From a virus, in IMG/VR virus record IMGVR_UViG_3300021356_000126, positions 1 to 28,569 of that record: a stretch of 28,569 bases of DNA. The stretch is one strand, 5' to 3'. The translations under genes were made by a program, and so were the position numbers. Below the pieces are notes generated by a model. It saw only the letters and a list, made by a program, of their open reading frames with translations. It was not told where the DNA came from and ran no database searches. Numbering within the stretch: the first letter of the stretch is position 1; every line of letters begins with the position of its first letter. Of the stretch, positions 9,542 to 17,276 are shown one piece after another.

Positions 9542-10192
9542 GTGAATTACGTAGCAGTTGATTTTTCACTCAACTCTCCTGGCATTTGTATCTATAATGA
9601 CAAGAGTAAAAGGTATCAGTTTATAAGCTATATTAAGCCAAAAACTGGAACCAAGGCTGAACAAGCTTTTCAAGAAGACATATCTAAACTTAAGGACGTT
9701 GCTTTAATCTATCAGCCTGACTTTACAACGAGTGATGCATACTCAAGTCAAGAGTTGAATAAGATTAAGAGGTATGATAAGATGGCCGATGATATCGTCA
9801 ACCTTATTCTACAAGAATCTCAACAAGGCGATGGCTATACGATAGCCTTTGAGGGTACAAGTTATGGTTCAAAGATGGGAACTAATAATATGATTGACAT
9901 GGCCGCGGGAGCTGCAGTACTCAAATTAAAGATGTTAAAGATCTTCAAGCCAGAAGATATTCAAACTATTGCTCCTACTACTATAAAGAAGTTTGCAGGT
10001 AAAGGTAACATGAACAAGACTCAGCTTTGTCAAGCCTTTTTAAATAATGTAAATGGAGATGCCTTCTTGATGAAGGGAGAATTATTCCATTTTGCAACAG
10101 CAAATGTAGATTCTGAGAAGAAAATCCCAAAGCCTTTAGATGACCTCATCGATGCTTATTTTCTTTCAGCTCTTTTAGCGTCAAAGGCTTAA
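9542..10192 (+). CDS. RuvC-like Holliday-junction resolvase
   Basis: 216 residues with a GTG start, two bases after the previous stop; there is no better in-frame start. An RNase H/RuvC-type nuclease fold is indicated by the first strand VAVDFSLNSPG with Asp7, a central strand IAFEG with Glu104 followed by SYGS, a basic segment IKKFAGKGNMNK (149-159), and a C-terminal LDDLIDAYFLSAL with Asp200/201/204. This D-E-D-D layout is that of RuvC-type junction endonucleases. The likely role is resolving branched DNA before packaging. T4 itself uses endonuclease VII (gp49), an unrelated fold, so this would be a functional replacement. Its position just upstream of gp32, primase, UvsY and UvsW fits a recombination role. 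Confidence 0.75.
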   Translation: MNYVAVDFSLNSPGICIYNDKSKRYQFISYIKPKTGTKAEQAFQEDISKLKDVALIYQPDFTTSDAYSSQELNKIKRYDKMADDIVNLILQESQQGDGYTIAFEGTSYGSKMGTNNMIDMAAGAAVLKLKMLKIFKPEDIQTIAPTTIKKFAGKGNMNKTQLCQAFLNNVNGDAFLMKGELFHFATANVDSEKKIPKPLDDLIDAYFLSALLASKA

Positions 10193-10207
10193 AGACTATT
10201 CTTTCCC

Positions 10208-10237
10208 TTGAGCCTAAAACCATTTATTGTATGCTAG
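10208..10237 (+). promoter_or_regulatory. Possible weak host-type promoter before small gene
   Basis: CTTG ends at 10210 and TATGCTAG lies at 10230-10237, 19 bases apart, roughly the Bacteroidota pattern TTTG-N19-TAnnTTTG, with mismatches in both boxes. It lies in the 97-base gap before the 10290 gene. Weak evidence. Confidence 0.2.
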
Positions 10238-10248
10238 TTACCACATTC

Positions 10249-10265
10249 TGTTTCATTAAGAAACA
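10249..10265 (+). other. Small inverted repeat in the 10193-10289 gap
   Basis: TGTTTC-ATTAA-GAAACA is a perfect 6-bp stem with a 5-base loop. It has no following T-run, so it is not a standard terminator. It may be an operator half-site pair or an mRNA hairpin upstream of the 10290 gene. Confidence 0.3.
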
Positions 10266-10278
10266 AATGGACTTTAAG

Positions 10279-10292
10279 ATATATAAGATATG
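10279..10292 (+). promoter_or_regulatory. 14-mer ATATATAAGATATG at a start codon, copy 2
   Basis: Exact second copy of the 9161-9174 element. The ATG at 10290-10292 occupies the same place in both. See copy 1 for possible meanings. Confidence 0.35.
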
Positions 10293-10517
10293 TTGATGAA
10301 CGATTTAAATTATTCTCACATGGACTTATGTACGTACGAGTTCCTTCAACTCAATAAGATCCTCAATAAAATGGTGTCTAGTAAGCACATTTCTCTAGAA
10401 GAAAAAGAAGAGCTACTACACAAGTCAGGGCTGACTAAGCTAGAGGACGGAAGTTGGAGTCAATATGTAGAAAGTACCAGAAGTGAGGTTATTTTAGATC
10501 TTTCTGAAACTCTTTAA
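10290..10517 (+). CDS. Small unknown protein upstream of gp32
   Basis: 75 residues, unrecognised. It is acidic and mainly helical, with LNKILNKMV and ISLEEKEELLHKSGLTKLEDG suggesting a small helical bundle, and ends LDLSETL. No metal-binding or membrane motif is visible. A second ATG lies two codons in (10296), but the conserved 14-mer that includes the ATG at 10290 favours the upstream start. It stands alone between a 97-base and a 69-base gap, so it may be separately transcribed. The stop codon overlaps the first TTAAAG unit of the gp32 leader. Confidence 0.55.
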   Translation: MLMNDLNYSHMDLCTYEFLQLNKILNKMVSSKHISLEEKEELLHKSGLTKLEDGSWSQYVESTRSEVILDLSETL

Positions 10518-10577
10518 AGTATTAAAGGTATAACAAACAACTTAAAGCTAATTTTAAGGTATTAACAAATTAAAGGT
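10514..10577 (+). promoter_or_regulatory. TTAAAG-repeat leader of the gp32 gene
   Basis: The short gap before gp32 holds two long imperfect direct repeats, TTAAAGGTATAACAAA (10522-10537) and TTTAAGGTATTAACAAA (10553-10569), plus TTAAAG units at 10514, 10542 and 10570. T4 gp32 represses its own translation by binding cooperatively to an unstructured A/U-rich leader. This leader is A/U-rich and repetitive, so the same kind of autoregulation is plausible. The repeats are observed; their role is inferred. Confidence 0.45.
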
Positions 10578-10586
10578 TTTTTTATT

Positions 10587-11498
10587 ATGGCAGATTTTGA
10601 TATTTTCAATCTCGGTGTTGAGGACGTAGAAACACACACTCAACAAACAACTACCTCAGCAAATGAGGTCTACAAGCCTACCGCTGATGACGGTAAGGAC
10701 GGAACTTACAAGGCGCTCGTTCGCTTTGTTCCAAACCCAGCTAACCCGCGTAACTCTCTTATCCAGAAGTACGTTCACTGGTTAGTTGATTCTAACGGTG
10801 ACGGCAAGATTGTCGACTCACCTCAAACTATCGGCGAGAAGTGCCCGATTGCAGATGTTTTCTGGAAGCTTCGTAAGTCCGATTCAGCTGTTGAGCGTAA
10901 GGCTTCAGACAAGCTTAAGCGTCGTCAACAGTACTATGCACTAATCAAGATTATCAAGGATCCTCAGAATCCAGATCTTGAAGGTCAGTACAAAGTATTC
11001 AAGTTCGGATACAAGATTAAAGAGAAGATCGATGCTGAGTTGAAGCCTGACTTCGGTGAACCAACACAGGTTTTCGACCTCTTTGAAGGCAAGAACTTCG
11101 AGTTGATTATTACCCGCCAAGGCGAGTATAACAACTACGATAAGTCTAAGTTCTCTGCATCGCGTTCTGCAGTCGTTGTTAACGGCGAACCAGCTGAGCG
11201 TAGCAAAGAAACCATGGAGACCATCAAGACAGAACTTGAAGGCGCACCAGACTTGTCAATGTACGACTATCAAGCATGGGACGAGGACACTCGCGAGTTT
11301 GTTAACAACGTACTTCGTATGTACCTCAACCCTGGAGATTCTATCGCTGAAGTCACTCCAAGCGCTGCGCCTAAGACGCAAGCGAAGAAAGAGCCAGTCA
11401 CCACTCCGGTCACTGCTACCACCGAGTCAACGTCAGACACCACTTCGGTCAGCACTGACGACGACCTTGATTCTTTCTTGAATGACCTCGACATCTAA
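10587..11498 (+). CDS. 32: gp32-type single-stranded DNA-binding protein
   Basis: 303 residues, like T4 gp32 (301). It coats ssDNA during replication, recombination and repair. The core is recognisable: a VRFVPNP strand, EKCPIADVFWKLRK, a basic RRQQYYALIKIIKDPQNP segment, GQYKVFKFGYKI, and FDLFEGKNFEL with NNYDKSKF, followed by a Thr/Ser/Pro-rich linker and an acidic tail ending DDDLDSFLNDLDI, the usual protein-interaction tail. T4 gp32 binds zinc through three Cys and one His; here only one Cys is present in that region, so the zinc site is probably lost. Codon use differs sharply from the neighbours (arginine CGT/CGC rather than AGA, many C-ending codons), as expected for a very abundant protein. 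The primase gene overlaps its end by 17 bases. Confidence 0.93.
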   Translation: MADFDIFNLGVEDVETHTQQTTTSANEVYKPTADDGKDGTYKALVRFVPNPANPRNSLIQKYVHWLVDSNGDGKIVDSPQTIGEKCPIADVFWKLRKSDSAVERKASDKLKRRQQYYALIKIIKDPQNPDLEGQYKVFKFGYKIKEKIDAELKPDFGEPTQVFDLFEGKNFELIITRQGEYNNYDKSKFSASRSAVVVNGEPAERSKETMETIKTELEGAPDLSMYDYQAWDEDTREFVNNVLRMYLNPGDSIAEVTPSAAPKTQAKKEPVTTPVTATTESTSDTTSVSTDDDLDSFLNDLDI

Positions 11499-12552
11499 TC
11501 TTACAGAGGATCTAAAGCACAAGATAAAGCTCGCGCTTAAGGACGTAGTAGTACAACAACACTCTGCTCCCAACAAGCAAACACTACGGGACATGTCAGG
11601 ACGAATAGTCTTGGCATGTCCTTATTGTGGTGATTCTCATAAAGACGATACTAAGAAGAGAGGTAACATATATTGGGACACTCTTCAGTACCACTGCTAT
11701 AACTGCAGCTATCATACTAACCTGTATGGCTTCTTAAAGGACCATGATGTTAGGATGCCAAATACTGGCGATTCGTTCGATGTCATAGATTACATTAAAG
11801 CCAATGAGAGAAGCGTTAAGAAGGTCGAGACTCTTCGTCATGGTGTATTTACCAAAGCTGATGAGCTTGCTATTCCTATAGACAAGTTCAAGCAATATTT
11901 TGGAGCAACTGATATTGAACCTGGAGATTGGATTTGGTTCAAGCTTAAGGAGCGATTGCTTCATCACATGACCGATCAGTTTTTGTACTCTGAAAGGGAC
12001 CAAAAGCTATGGATCCTTAACAAGACTCCAGAAGGTAATATACTAGCAGCTCAGAGCCGACGTATGAAGGGCAAAGGCTCCAGGTATCTCACTTACGATC
12101 TACCTAAGTTGTATGAAGAGATGAACATGGAGCTAAGTCTTGAAGAAGACGATCTTGTTAAGATAAGCAAAGTCTCAACCCTATTCGGTATCATGCAGAT
12201 TAACTTTCAACAAGACGTTACTATCTTCGAAGGTCCTCTCGATGCCAAGTTTATGTCTAACTCGCTCGCGTTGGCCACGGCAGGTCGATCAACAGAAGAG
12301 TTTGATAATATGGCAACCGTAAGATATATGTTTGACAACGATAAGACTGGTCGTGAGAAGATGGCGGAGAAACTTAAGAGAGGCCGACCAGTATTCATGT
12401 GGTCTAAATTCTTAAGCGAAAATAAGCTAGATACATATAATATAAAGGATTTAAACGATCTTATGATCGTATGTTACCGAGAGGGGTCTAAGGCTTACAA
12501 ACACATAAACGAATATTTTACCTCAAGCCAACTAGACCTATGGTACGTATAG
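11482..12552 (+). CDS. 61: DNA primase, gp61-type
   Basis: 356 residues, similar to T4 gp61 (342). It makes RNA primers for lagging-strand synthesis, working with a gp41-type helicase. An N-terminal zinc-binding domain is shown by CPYCGD (about 46-51) and the later CYNC (about 72-75). A TOPRIM-like catalytic core follows with VTIFEGPLDAKFMSN (motif E-G-P-x-D, about residues 249-257) and YMFDNDKTGREK (acidic DND). The start ATG lies inside the gp32 gene (17-base overlap), so translation is probably coupled, and the next gene overlaps the end by 13 bases. Assignment rests on the zinc pairs, the TOPRIM motifs and the neighbourhood. Confidence 0.88.
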   Translation: MTSTSNLTEDLKHKIKLALKDVVVQQHSAPNKQTLRDMSGRIVLACPYCGDSHKDDTKKRGNIYWDTLQYHCYNCSYHTNLYGFLKDHDVRMPNTGDSFDVIDYIKANERSVKKVETLRHGVFTKADELAIPIDKFKQYFGATDIEPGDWIWFKLKERLLHHMTDQFLYSERDQKLWILNKTPEGNILAAQSRRMKGKGSRYLTYDLPKLYEEMNMELSLEEDDLVKISKVSTLFGIMQINFQQDVTIFEGPLDAKFMSNSLALATAGRSTEEFDNMATVRYMFDNDKTGREKMAEKLKRGRPVFMWSKFLSENKLDTYNIKDLNDLMIVCYREGSKAYKHINEYFTSSQLDLWYV

Positions 12553-12761
12553 AAGATATAACGAAAATGGTTGAAGAGGATTTAGATAACTTCTACGAAG
12601 ACGGAAAGAGGTTCAAGGGTCACAAGCTGCTGCTTGACTTTGATAGCTCGGAATATGACGTAGAGTTACCTGAAACAGAGTCTATAAAACCAAAGTATAA
12701 AAAGAAAAAGAAGGCTAGCGTATTCGTTAAGCCTAAATCGAATAGAAGATCGCTATTTTAA
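12540..12761 (+). CDS. Small protein with basic tail, between primase and UvsY-like gene
   Basis: 73 residues, unrecognised. The N-terminal half is acidic and helical (VRIEDITKMVEEDLDNFYED); the C-terminal third is strongly basic (KPKYKKKKK) and ends KSNRRSLF. It overlaps the primase gene by 13 bases and shares TAATG with the next gene, so it belongs to the replication/recombination operon. The basic stretch suggests nucleic-acid contact. The terminal SLF is loosely like hydrophobic clamp-binding tails, but that is weak. Function unknown. Confidence 0.6.
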   Translation: MVRIEDITKMVEEDLDNFYEDGKRFKGHKLLLDFDSSEYDVELPETESIKPKYKKKKKASVFVKPKSNRRSLF

Positions 12762-13186
12762 TGGGAAGTAAAGAAAAAATATTGGAAATCGATGAGCGCT
12801 TAGGTAAACAGAGAAGCGAATGGTCTGACAAGATCAAAGAACTTGCTGACAGTCTTAAGTACATTAACGGCATGGAAGAAACCATCGCTAAGGTACTTTC
12901 GTCTCGCCAAACGTTAATCGATCAGATAGCATATATAAACACCAAGATTCGCGCACAAAAGGCAACTCTTGCTAATCGCAACCGCGAAGCTTACATTAGA
13001 TACTTTGAGTATGACTATAAGTTGGGTGAGAAGCAGAAGGTGATGTTTATGGAGGCAGATCTAGCCGACGACAACACTATACTTGCACACTTAGAGAACC
13101 AACTCGAATTTCTAAAAGAGTCGGTGAAGACCCTAGATAATATGGGCTTTGCCATCCGAAACAGACTTGCACTCAAGGATCTGTAA
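12761..13186 (+). CDS. uvsY: Probable UvsY-like recombination mediator
   Basis: 141 residues; T4 UvsY has 137. UvsY loads the UvsX recombinase onto gp32-coated ssDNA. The sequence is almost all helical: an N-terminal helix (EKILEIDERLGKQRSEW), a central basic part (KIRAQKATLANRNREAYIRYFEYDY), and a C-terminal part with ENQLEFLKESVKTLDNMGFAIRN that matches the end of UvsY proteins (LE.L...I...GFAI+N). Identity is low, so size, C-terminal pattern and adjacency to uvsW carry the call; uvsY and uvsW are also neighbours in T4. It starts in a TAATG overlap and is 23 bases from the next gene. Confidence 0.62.
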   Translation: MGSKEKILEIDERLGKQRSEWSDKIKELADSLKYINGMEETIAKVLSSRQTLIDQIAYINTKIRAQKATLANRNREAYIRYFEYDYKLGEKQKVMFMEADLADDNTILAHLENQLEFLKESVKTLDNMGFAIRNRLALKDL

Positions 13187-13209
13187 GGAAAAGAAAACAA
13201 CGAGTCAAT

Positions 13210-14718
13210 GTGGAACTTAGCTTAACAGAAAATAATCAGTTTCTAAGAGTAGATTCAGCGACAGAGTTAGAAATAGAACAACTCAACATCTCACTTACTA
13301 AGAGAATAGAATCATGGCGATTCAATCCCCTGGTCAAGCGAGGTGTCTGGGATGGTTACGTCTCGTATATTAAGGACGATAAGTGGATTCCTTCTGGATT
13401 GTGGAAGGAAATCATGGACATGTGCAAGGAGTATTCGTATGACCTTAAACTTAATGGTGTCACTGATCTTTTTGATAAGGGCGTTAACCAAGAAGAGTTT
13501 GAAGCTTGGGCTTTAGACTTCTTCAAGGACTCTGAGATTACTCCGCGCGACTATCAGATGGACGCCGCGTTCAACATCTTAAAGTTTAGAAGGTGTTTGG
13601 CAGAATTAGCTACTTCAGCCGGTAAGACACTCATCTCTTTCTTGGTAGTAGCATATATGCTTGAAAAGAAAAAGGCTAATAAAGTCTTATTTATAGTACC
13701 TAACGTTTCACTTGTAGTTCAAGCTAGTGAAGACTTTATGGACTACAACTATAAGAACCAAGTCAACATTAAGATTCAGCAGATTTACTCTGGCCAAAAG
13801 ATTAGAGCTGGTCGCAATGTTGTCATAGGAACTTATCAGTCACTTGTCAAGAAGAATAAAGAGTATTTCGAGCAGTTCGACGCTGTTATCATTGACGAGA
13901 CTCATAAGGCTAAGTCTAATTCTATTAAGACCATCTTGCAAAAATGTGTATCTGCTAAGTATCGTTTTGGTTTGTCAGGAACTATTCCCAAGAGAGGTAA
14001 GTTAGACAGACTCACTTTGATGGCTTACACTGGTCCGGTTATTACAGAGGTCAGCGCTAACTTCTTGCAAAAACAAGGTCACATTGCGGGATGTAAAGTT
14101 AAAGTCATCGAGATGGATTATGCACCTGATTCTACAAAACAGGCGTTTATGGAAATGGCTATGAACAAGTATGAGAGCAAAGACGTATTTAAGTTCGAGC
14201 AGAACTACATTATAAATTCCCCCGGCAGACTAAACTTTATTACTAACGTTATCTCTAAAATTCCCCGAAATTCCCTCGTCTTGTTTCATAGGATCGAACA
14301 TGGAAAGAAGCTCTACGAGAAACTAAGACAGGATAGCGATAAGGTCGTCTACTATGTAGATGGAGGCACTGACAAGGACATTAGAGAGGAGTATAAGAAA
14401 AAGATGGAAGCTGGAGAAGAAGTAGTGATCGTAGCATCATATGGCACCTTCTCAACTGGAATTTCTATCAAGAAAATACACAACATCTTCTTCACAGAAT
14501 CGTTTAAATCTGAGGTGATAATTAGACAATCTATTGGTCGCGGACTCAGACAACATGAGTCCAAGGATGAGGTTGTTATAGTAGATTTTGTTGATGATTT
14601 ATCTTCTGAAGAATGGTTTAATTATCTAATGCGACATGCCAGAGCCAGACAAAGGATTTACAAGGAGCAGAAGTTCACGTATACTGTGAAAAAGGTACAA
14701 TTCGAAGGAGATATATAG
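13210..14718 (+). CDS. uvsW: UvsW-type DNA/RNA helicase
   Basis: 502 residues with a GTG start (T4 UvsW 587). It is a superfamily 2 helicase that unwinds R-loops and remodels branched DNA, helping the switch from origin-driven to recombination-driven replication. Visible parts: an N-terminal UvsW-type DNA-binding region with NPLVKRGVWDGY (about 39-50), Q-motif-like TPRDYQMDA (111-119), Walker A ATSAGKT (134-140), motif Ia IVPNVSLVVQ, motif II DETH (229-232), motif III SGTIPKR (256-262), and motif VI RQSIGRGLRQ. The shorter length reflects loss at the ends, not of motifs. The last codons overlap a TATATAG box, a likely promoter for the cargo genes that follow. Confidence 0.92.
   Translation: MELSLTENNQFLRVDSATELEIEQLNISLTKRIESWRFNPLVKRGVWDGYVSYIKDDKWIPSGLWKEIMDMCKEYSYDLKLNGVTDLFDKGVNQEEFEAWALDFFKDSEITPRDYQMDAAFNILKFRRCLAELATSAGKTLISFLVVAYMLEKKKANKVLFIVPNVSLVVQASEDFMDYNYKNQVNIKIQQIYSGQKIRAGRNVVIGTYQSLVKKNKEYFEQFDAVIIDETHKAKSNSIKTILQKCVSAKYRFGLSGTIPKRGKLDRLTLMAYTGPVITEVSANFLQKQGHIAGCKVKVIEMDYAPDSTKQAFMEMAMNKYESKDVFKFEQNYIINSPGRLNFITNVISKIPRNSLVLFHRIEHGKKLYEKLRQDSDKVVYYVDGGTDKDIREEYKKKMEAGEEVVIVASYGTFSTGISIKKIHNIFFTESFKSEVIIRQSIGRGLRQHESKDEVVIVDFVDDLSSEEWFNYLMRHARARQRIYKEQKFTYTVKKVQFEGDI
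14712..14718 (+). promoter_or_regulatory. TATATAG late-promoter-like box, 31 nt before ATG
   Basis: TATATAGAAAAAG begins at 14712; the ATG of the next gene is at 14743. An almost identical arrangement, with the same 31-base distance, occurs at 19451 before the 19482 gene. The box resembles the T4 late promoter TATAAATA. The repeat and spacing are observed; promoter activity is inferred. Confidence 0.45.
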
Positions 14719-14742
14719 AAAAAGTAAAATAATACCATAATC

Positions 14743-15372
14743 ATGAATAAATTACAAGACTTTAATAGCTTTGCTTCAGCTAAAAGGCAAGAGGCTCAAA
14801 TTAAGTTAGAGCAAGAGCAAGACGCAAAGAGAACATCTAGCGCCGAAACATTTAAATCTCTTTTAGCCGAGTATGGCGTAACAGATCTTAATGAATTAGA
14901 TGAAGAGCAAAAAACTACTTTCTTTTTAAAGCTAAGAGGCGGAGAAGTAAATGAGGATGTTAATTATATGATTGATAGATTAGAAGAGGCATATTCAGTT
15001 ACTGAAGCTGAAGTTAAGTCTGATGAAGATTTTCAAGAGTATGCAATGACTGTCTTAAAGAAAGCCTTTGGTGAAGATTTTGATGAGGCTAAGGCACAAG
15101 AAACAATTGATGGTATTCTTGGTAAGGCAGATGGAGATTATGGCGCAGCTGTAGGTATGTTAACATCTTCTTTAGGAGAATCAGTTGAGGTTAACGAAGC
15201 TGACATCAAGTCAGACGAAGATTTTAAAGAGTATGCGTTCTCAGTTCTTCAAAAGGCTTTTGGAGATGAGTTTGACGAGGCGAAGGCACAAGAAGTTGTA
15301 GATGGTATTCTATCTAAAGCTGGAGGAGATTACGGTCAAGCTGCTGGCATGTTACAGAGCTCACTTGGCTAA
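14743..15372 (+). CDS. Tandem-repeat acidic protein of the cargo cluster
   Basis: 209 residues, unrecognised. The N-terminus MNKLQDFNSFASAKRQEAQ has the F-x-x-F spacing of the cargo peptides but lacks the nearby L-x-E. After a charged helix come two copies of a ~58-residue unit at about 88-145 and 151-209, offset by 64 residues, each containing KSDEDF-x-EYA, a KAFG-(D/E) segment, FDEAKAQE, DGIL and GDYG-x-A-x-GML. Each repeat is preceded by a possible protease site (SVTE before AEV, EVNE before ADI), as in other proteins of the cluster. It is very acidic, so it could be a scaffold-like or internal head protein. It has a TATATAG box upstream and overlaps the next gene by TAATG. Confidence 0.6.
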   Translation: MNKLQDFNSFASAKRQEAQIKLEQEQDAKRTSSAETFKSLLAEYGVTDLNELDEEQKTTFFLKLRGGEVNEDVNYMIDRLEEAYSVTEAEVKSDEDFQEYAMTVLKKAFGEDFDEAKAQETIDGILGKADGDYGAAVGMLTSSLGESVEVNEADIKSDEDFKEYAFSVLQKAFGDEFDEAKAQEVVDGILSKAGGDYGQAAGMLQSSLG

Positions 15373-16673
15373 TGGACAAACTGCTGTCATACGATCAATT
15401 TCTATTTGAAAAGACAAAGCCGGTATTATCAGACTATTCACTTATAGTTGAAGGTGGGGCTTATGGCCACCTTACGCACCCGTTTGAAGATTTAGGTCTT
15501 ACCATGCAAGACCTTCAGGACATGATCGATGTTACTGTAGAGGGTGCTTTTGGACCTGAGAATTTCGTACAAGAAAAGACTGATGGACAGCAACTTTCTA
15601 TTTCATGGAAAAACGGAAGGCTCATAGCAGCTCGTAACAAGCAACATCTAAAGAATGCCGGTGAGAATGCTATGGGACCAGAAGACTTAGCCGCTAAGTT
15701 TGCGGGCAAAGGAGATATAGAAGTAGCATACAATGCAGCCATGAGGGATCTTCAAGCTTCTATAGGTGCTCTATCCGATGATAACAAGTTAAAGATATTC
15801 GATGAAGGGCGTAAGTTCGCTAGCATTGAGGTCATAACTCCAGTCACACAAAACACAGTACCTTATGGTCAAGATATGTTAGTCTTTCACAGCATAGTAG
15901 AGTATGATGAAGAAGGCAACGTAATAGGCGAAGACAAACAAGCTGGCTACGAAATAGCTAAGATGATAGAGGATGCCAACTCAGCTGCTCAAGAGATGTT
16001 CTACATTAGAGGACCTAAGAATATAGATATAGTTCCCTTTAAGGATGCTAAGAAGAAGGCTAAGTACTACGGAGATAAGTTAAAGGCTATCATGAAGGAT
16101 GCTGGAATCAATACCACATCTACAGTTTCTGACTTCGTGATGGGATCAGCTTTGAATAAGGTTGATGAGTTGGCTAAAGAGTTTAAGGTTGAGCTTTCTG
16201 AAGAGGCGAGAGAGGGAATAGCAAGAAGATTGGGAGGCATAGACAAGTCTTACAATGCTAGACAAATGAAGAAAGATCTCGGCGATGTAGCTCAACTATT
16301 TACAGATCTTGAGAAGAAGGATGGCAAAATTATCAAGAAGAAGATATATGCCCCTCTTGAGAACCTATTTTTAGAAGTTGGTACTGAGATGATGAAGAAT
16401 ATGTCTTCGTTCCTGTCAGCAAACCCAACAGAGGCCTCTGAGTACATGAGAAAGGAGATAGAATCAACTATATCAACTCTTAGAAAAACAGGAGGAGAAG
16501 AAGAAATAAAGAAGCTAGAACACGAGCTTAGCAGAATAGCCGCTATAGGAGGTATGGAGAATATAGTGCCAACAGAAGGCATTACTTTCGTATTTAAGGA
16601 TAAGGTGTACAAATACACTGGCATCTTTGCTCCGATACACCAGATAAGATCGATGTTAGCATATAGAAAGTAA
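15372..16673 (+). CDS. Ligase-type nucleotidyltransferase with capsid-targeting-type N-terminus
   Basis: 433 residues. It begins MDKLLSYDQFLFE, a cargo-type peptide with L-F-E site at 11-13. The covalent nucleotidyltransferase (DNA/RNA ligase) core is visible: motif I EKTDGQQ with Lys69 as presumed AMP acceptor, Asp71 and Gly72; the following ARNK (87-90) in the place of motif Ia; a motif III-like strand IEVITP with Glu153 then VPYGQDMLVFHSIV; a helical insert (about 200-390); motif IV TEGITFVF (Glu402, Gly403); and motif V-like KVYKYTG (Lys411, Lys414). Known members join or cap nucleic-acid ends using ATP or NAD. The substrate (RNA or DNA) is not visible; an RNA ligase-like role is my preference given the neighbouring nucleotidyltransferases. 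Confidence 0.68.
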   Translation: MDKLLSYDQFLFEKTKPVLSDYSLIVEGGAYGHLTHPFEDLGLTMQDLQDMIDVTVEGAFGPENFVQEKTDGQQLSISWKNGRLIAARNKQHLKNAGENAMGPEDLAAKFAGKGDIEVAYNAAMRDLQASIGALSDDNKLKIFDEGRKFASIEVITPVTQNTVPYGQDMLVFHSIVEYDEEGNVIGEDKQAGYEIAKMIEDANSAAQEMFYIRGPKNIDIVPFKDAKKKAKYYGDKLKAIMKDAGINTTSTVSDFVMGSALNKVDELAKEFKVELSEEAREGIARRLGGIDKSYNARQMKKDLGDVAQLFTDLEKKDGKIIKKKIYAPLENLFLEVGTEMMKNMSSFLSANPTEASEYMRKEIESTISTLRKTGGEEEIKKLEHELSRIAAIGGMENIVPTEGITFVFKDKVYKYTGIFAPIHQIRSMLAYRK

Positions 16674-16676
16674 GTT

Positions 16677-17276
16677 ATGAAGTACCTTAAACTATTCGAA
16701 ACATTTATAAACGAGGCGGTAGAGATATCTAATCCCATAGACGGTAAGGAGGTAGTGATTATGCCTGGCAGGTTTCAGCCCTTTCATTTGGGCCACTTAG
16801 CAGCCATAGAAAATGCTTCCAAACAGTTCGGAAAGCCGGTTATTCCTATTCAAGTTATATCTAAGAAAGACAAGTCTCCGTTTCCAGAAAAGCTACTTCA
16901 ACAAATGGGAGATGATGTTGCCAAGAACGAGTCATATATAGAAAAGTTTTTTATATACCCACAAGGTTACGGTTTAACTGTCATCCCGTGGTTCGTACGT
17001 TTCTTGAGAGACAACGGCTACGAGACAGTTGGTATGGCGGCGGGCAGTGACAGAGAAAAGGCCTATGCTGGACAAATGAAGTATATAACTAGCGATAAGA
17101 CTGATACTGTGGTTAAGGATGAGTTTGAGATGAAGATCGTAGATCAGCGAGTCGAAGGAGGACCCAGTGGCACTAAAACTAGAGCGGCTATAGCGGATGG
17201 AGATGAAGAGGCGTTTAAGTCCATGGTGCCAACTTACTTGCATAAATACTACGATCAATTAAAGAAGCACCTATGA
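16677..17276 (+). CDS. NMNAT-like nucleotidyltransferase (HxGH) with capsid-targeting-type N-terminus
   Basis: 199 residues. The N-terminal peptide MKYLKLFETFINEA has an I-N-E site at 11-13. The enzyme then begins with a beta strand and GRFQPFHLGH (31-40), the HxGH signature of the cytidylyltransferase-like superfamily in the form typical of NMN adenylyltransferases (NadM/NadR). The C-terminal SGTKTRAAIADGDEEAF (from 164) matches their S-x-T-x-x-R nucleotide-binding motif. The likely reaction is NMN + ATP to NAD+ + PPi, although FAD or other nucleotidyl transfers are possible. The reading frame starts 3 bases after the ligase-like gene and overlaps the next gene by 4 bases. With a presumed removable head-targeting peptide, it may act in the host immediately after infection. 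Confidence 0.78.
   Translation: MKYLKLFETFINEAVEISNPIDGKEVVIMPGRFQPFHLGHLAAIENASKQFGKPVIPIQVISKKDKSPFPEKLLQQMGDDVAKNESYIEKFFIYPQGYGLTVIPWFVRFLRDNGYETVGMAAGSDREKAYAGQMKYITSDKTDTVVKDEFEMKIVDQRVEGGPSGTKTRAAIADGDEEAFKSMVPTYLHKYYDQLKKHL

Noticed and set aside
11176-11481. Second + strand frame inside gp32
   Set aside because: It follows from the C-rich codons of gp32; the gp32 frame has convincing homology and the acidic tail.
16292-16738. Open frame of 148 codons on the minus strand
   Set aside because: It lies opposite the clear ligase-like gene, has low-complexity hydrophobic composition and no start context; it is a shadow of the AGA/AAG-rich + strand.
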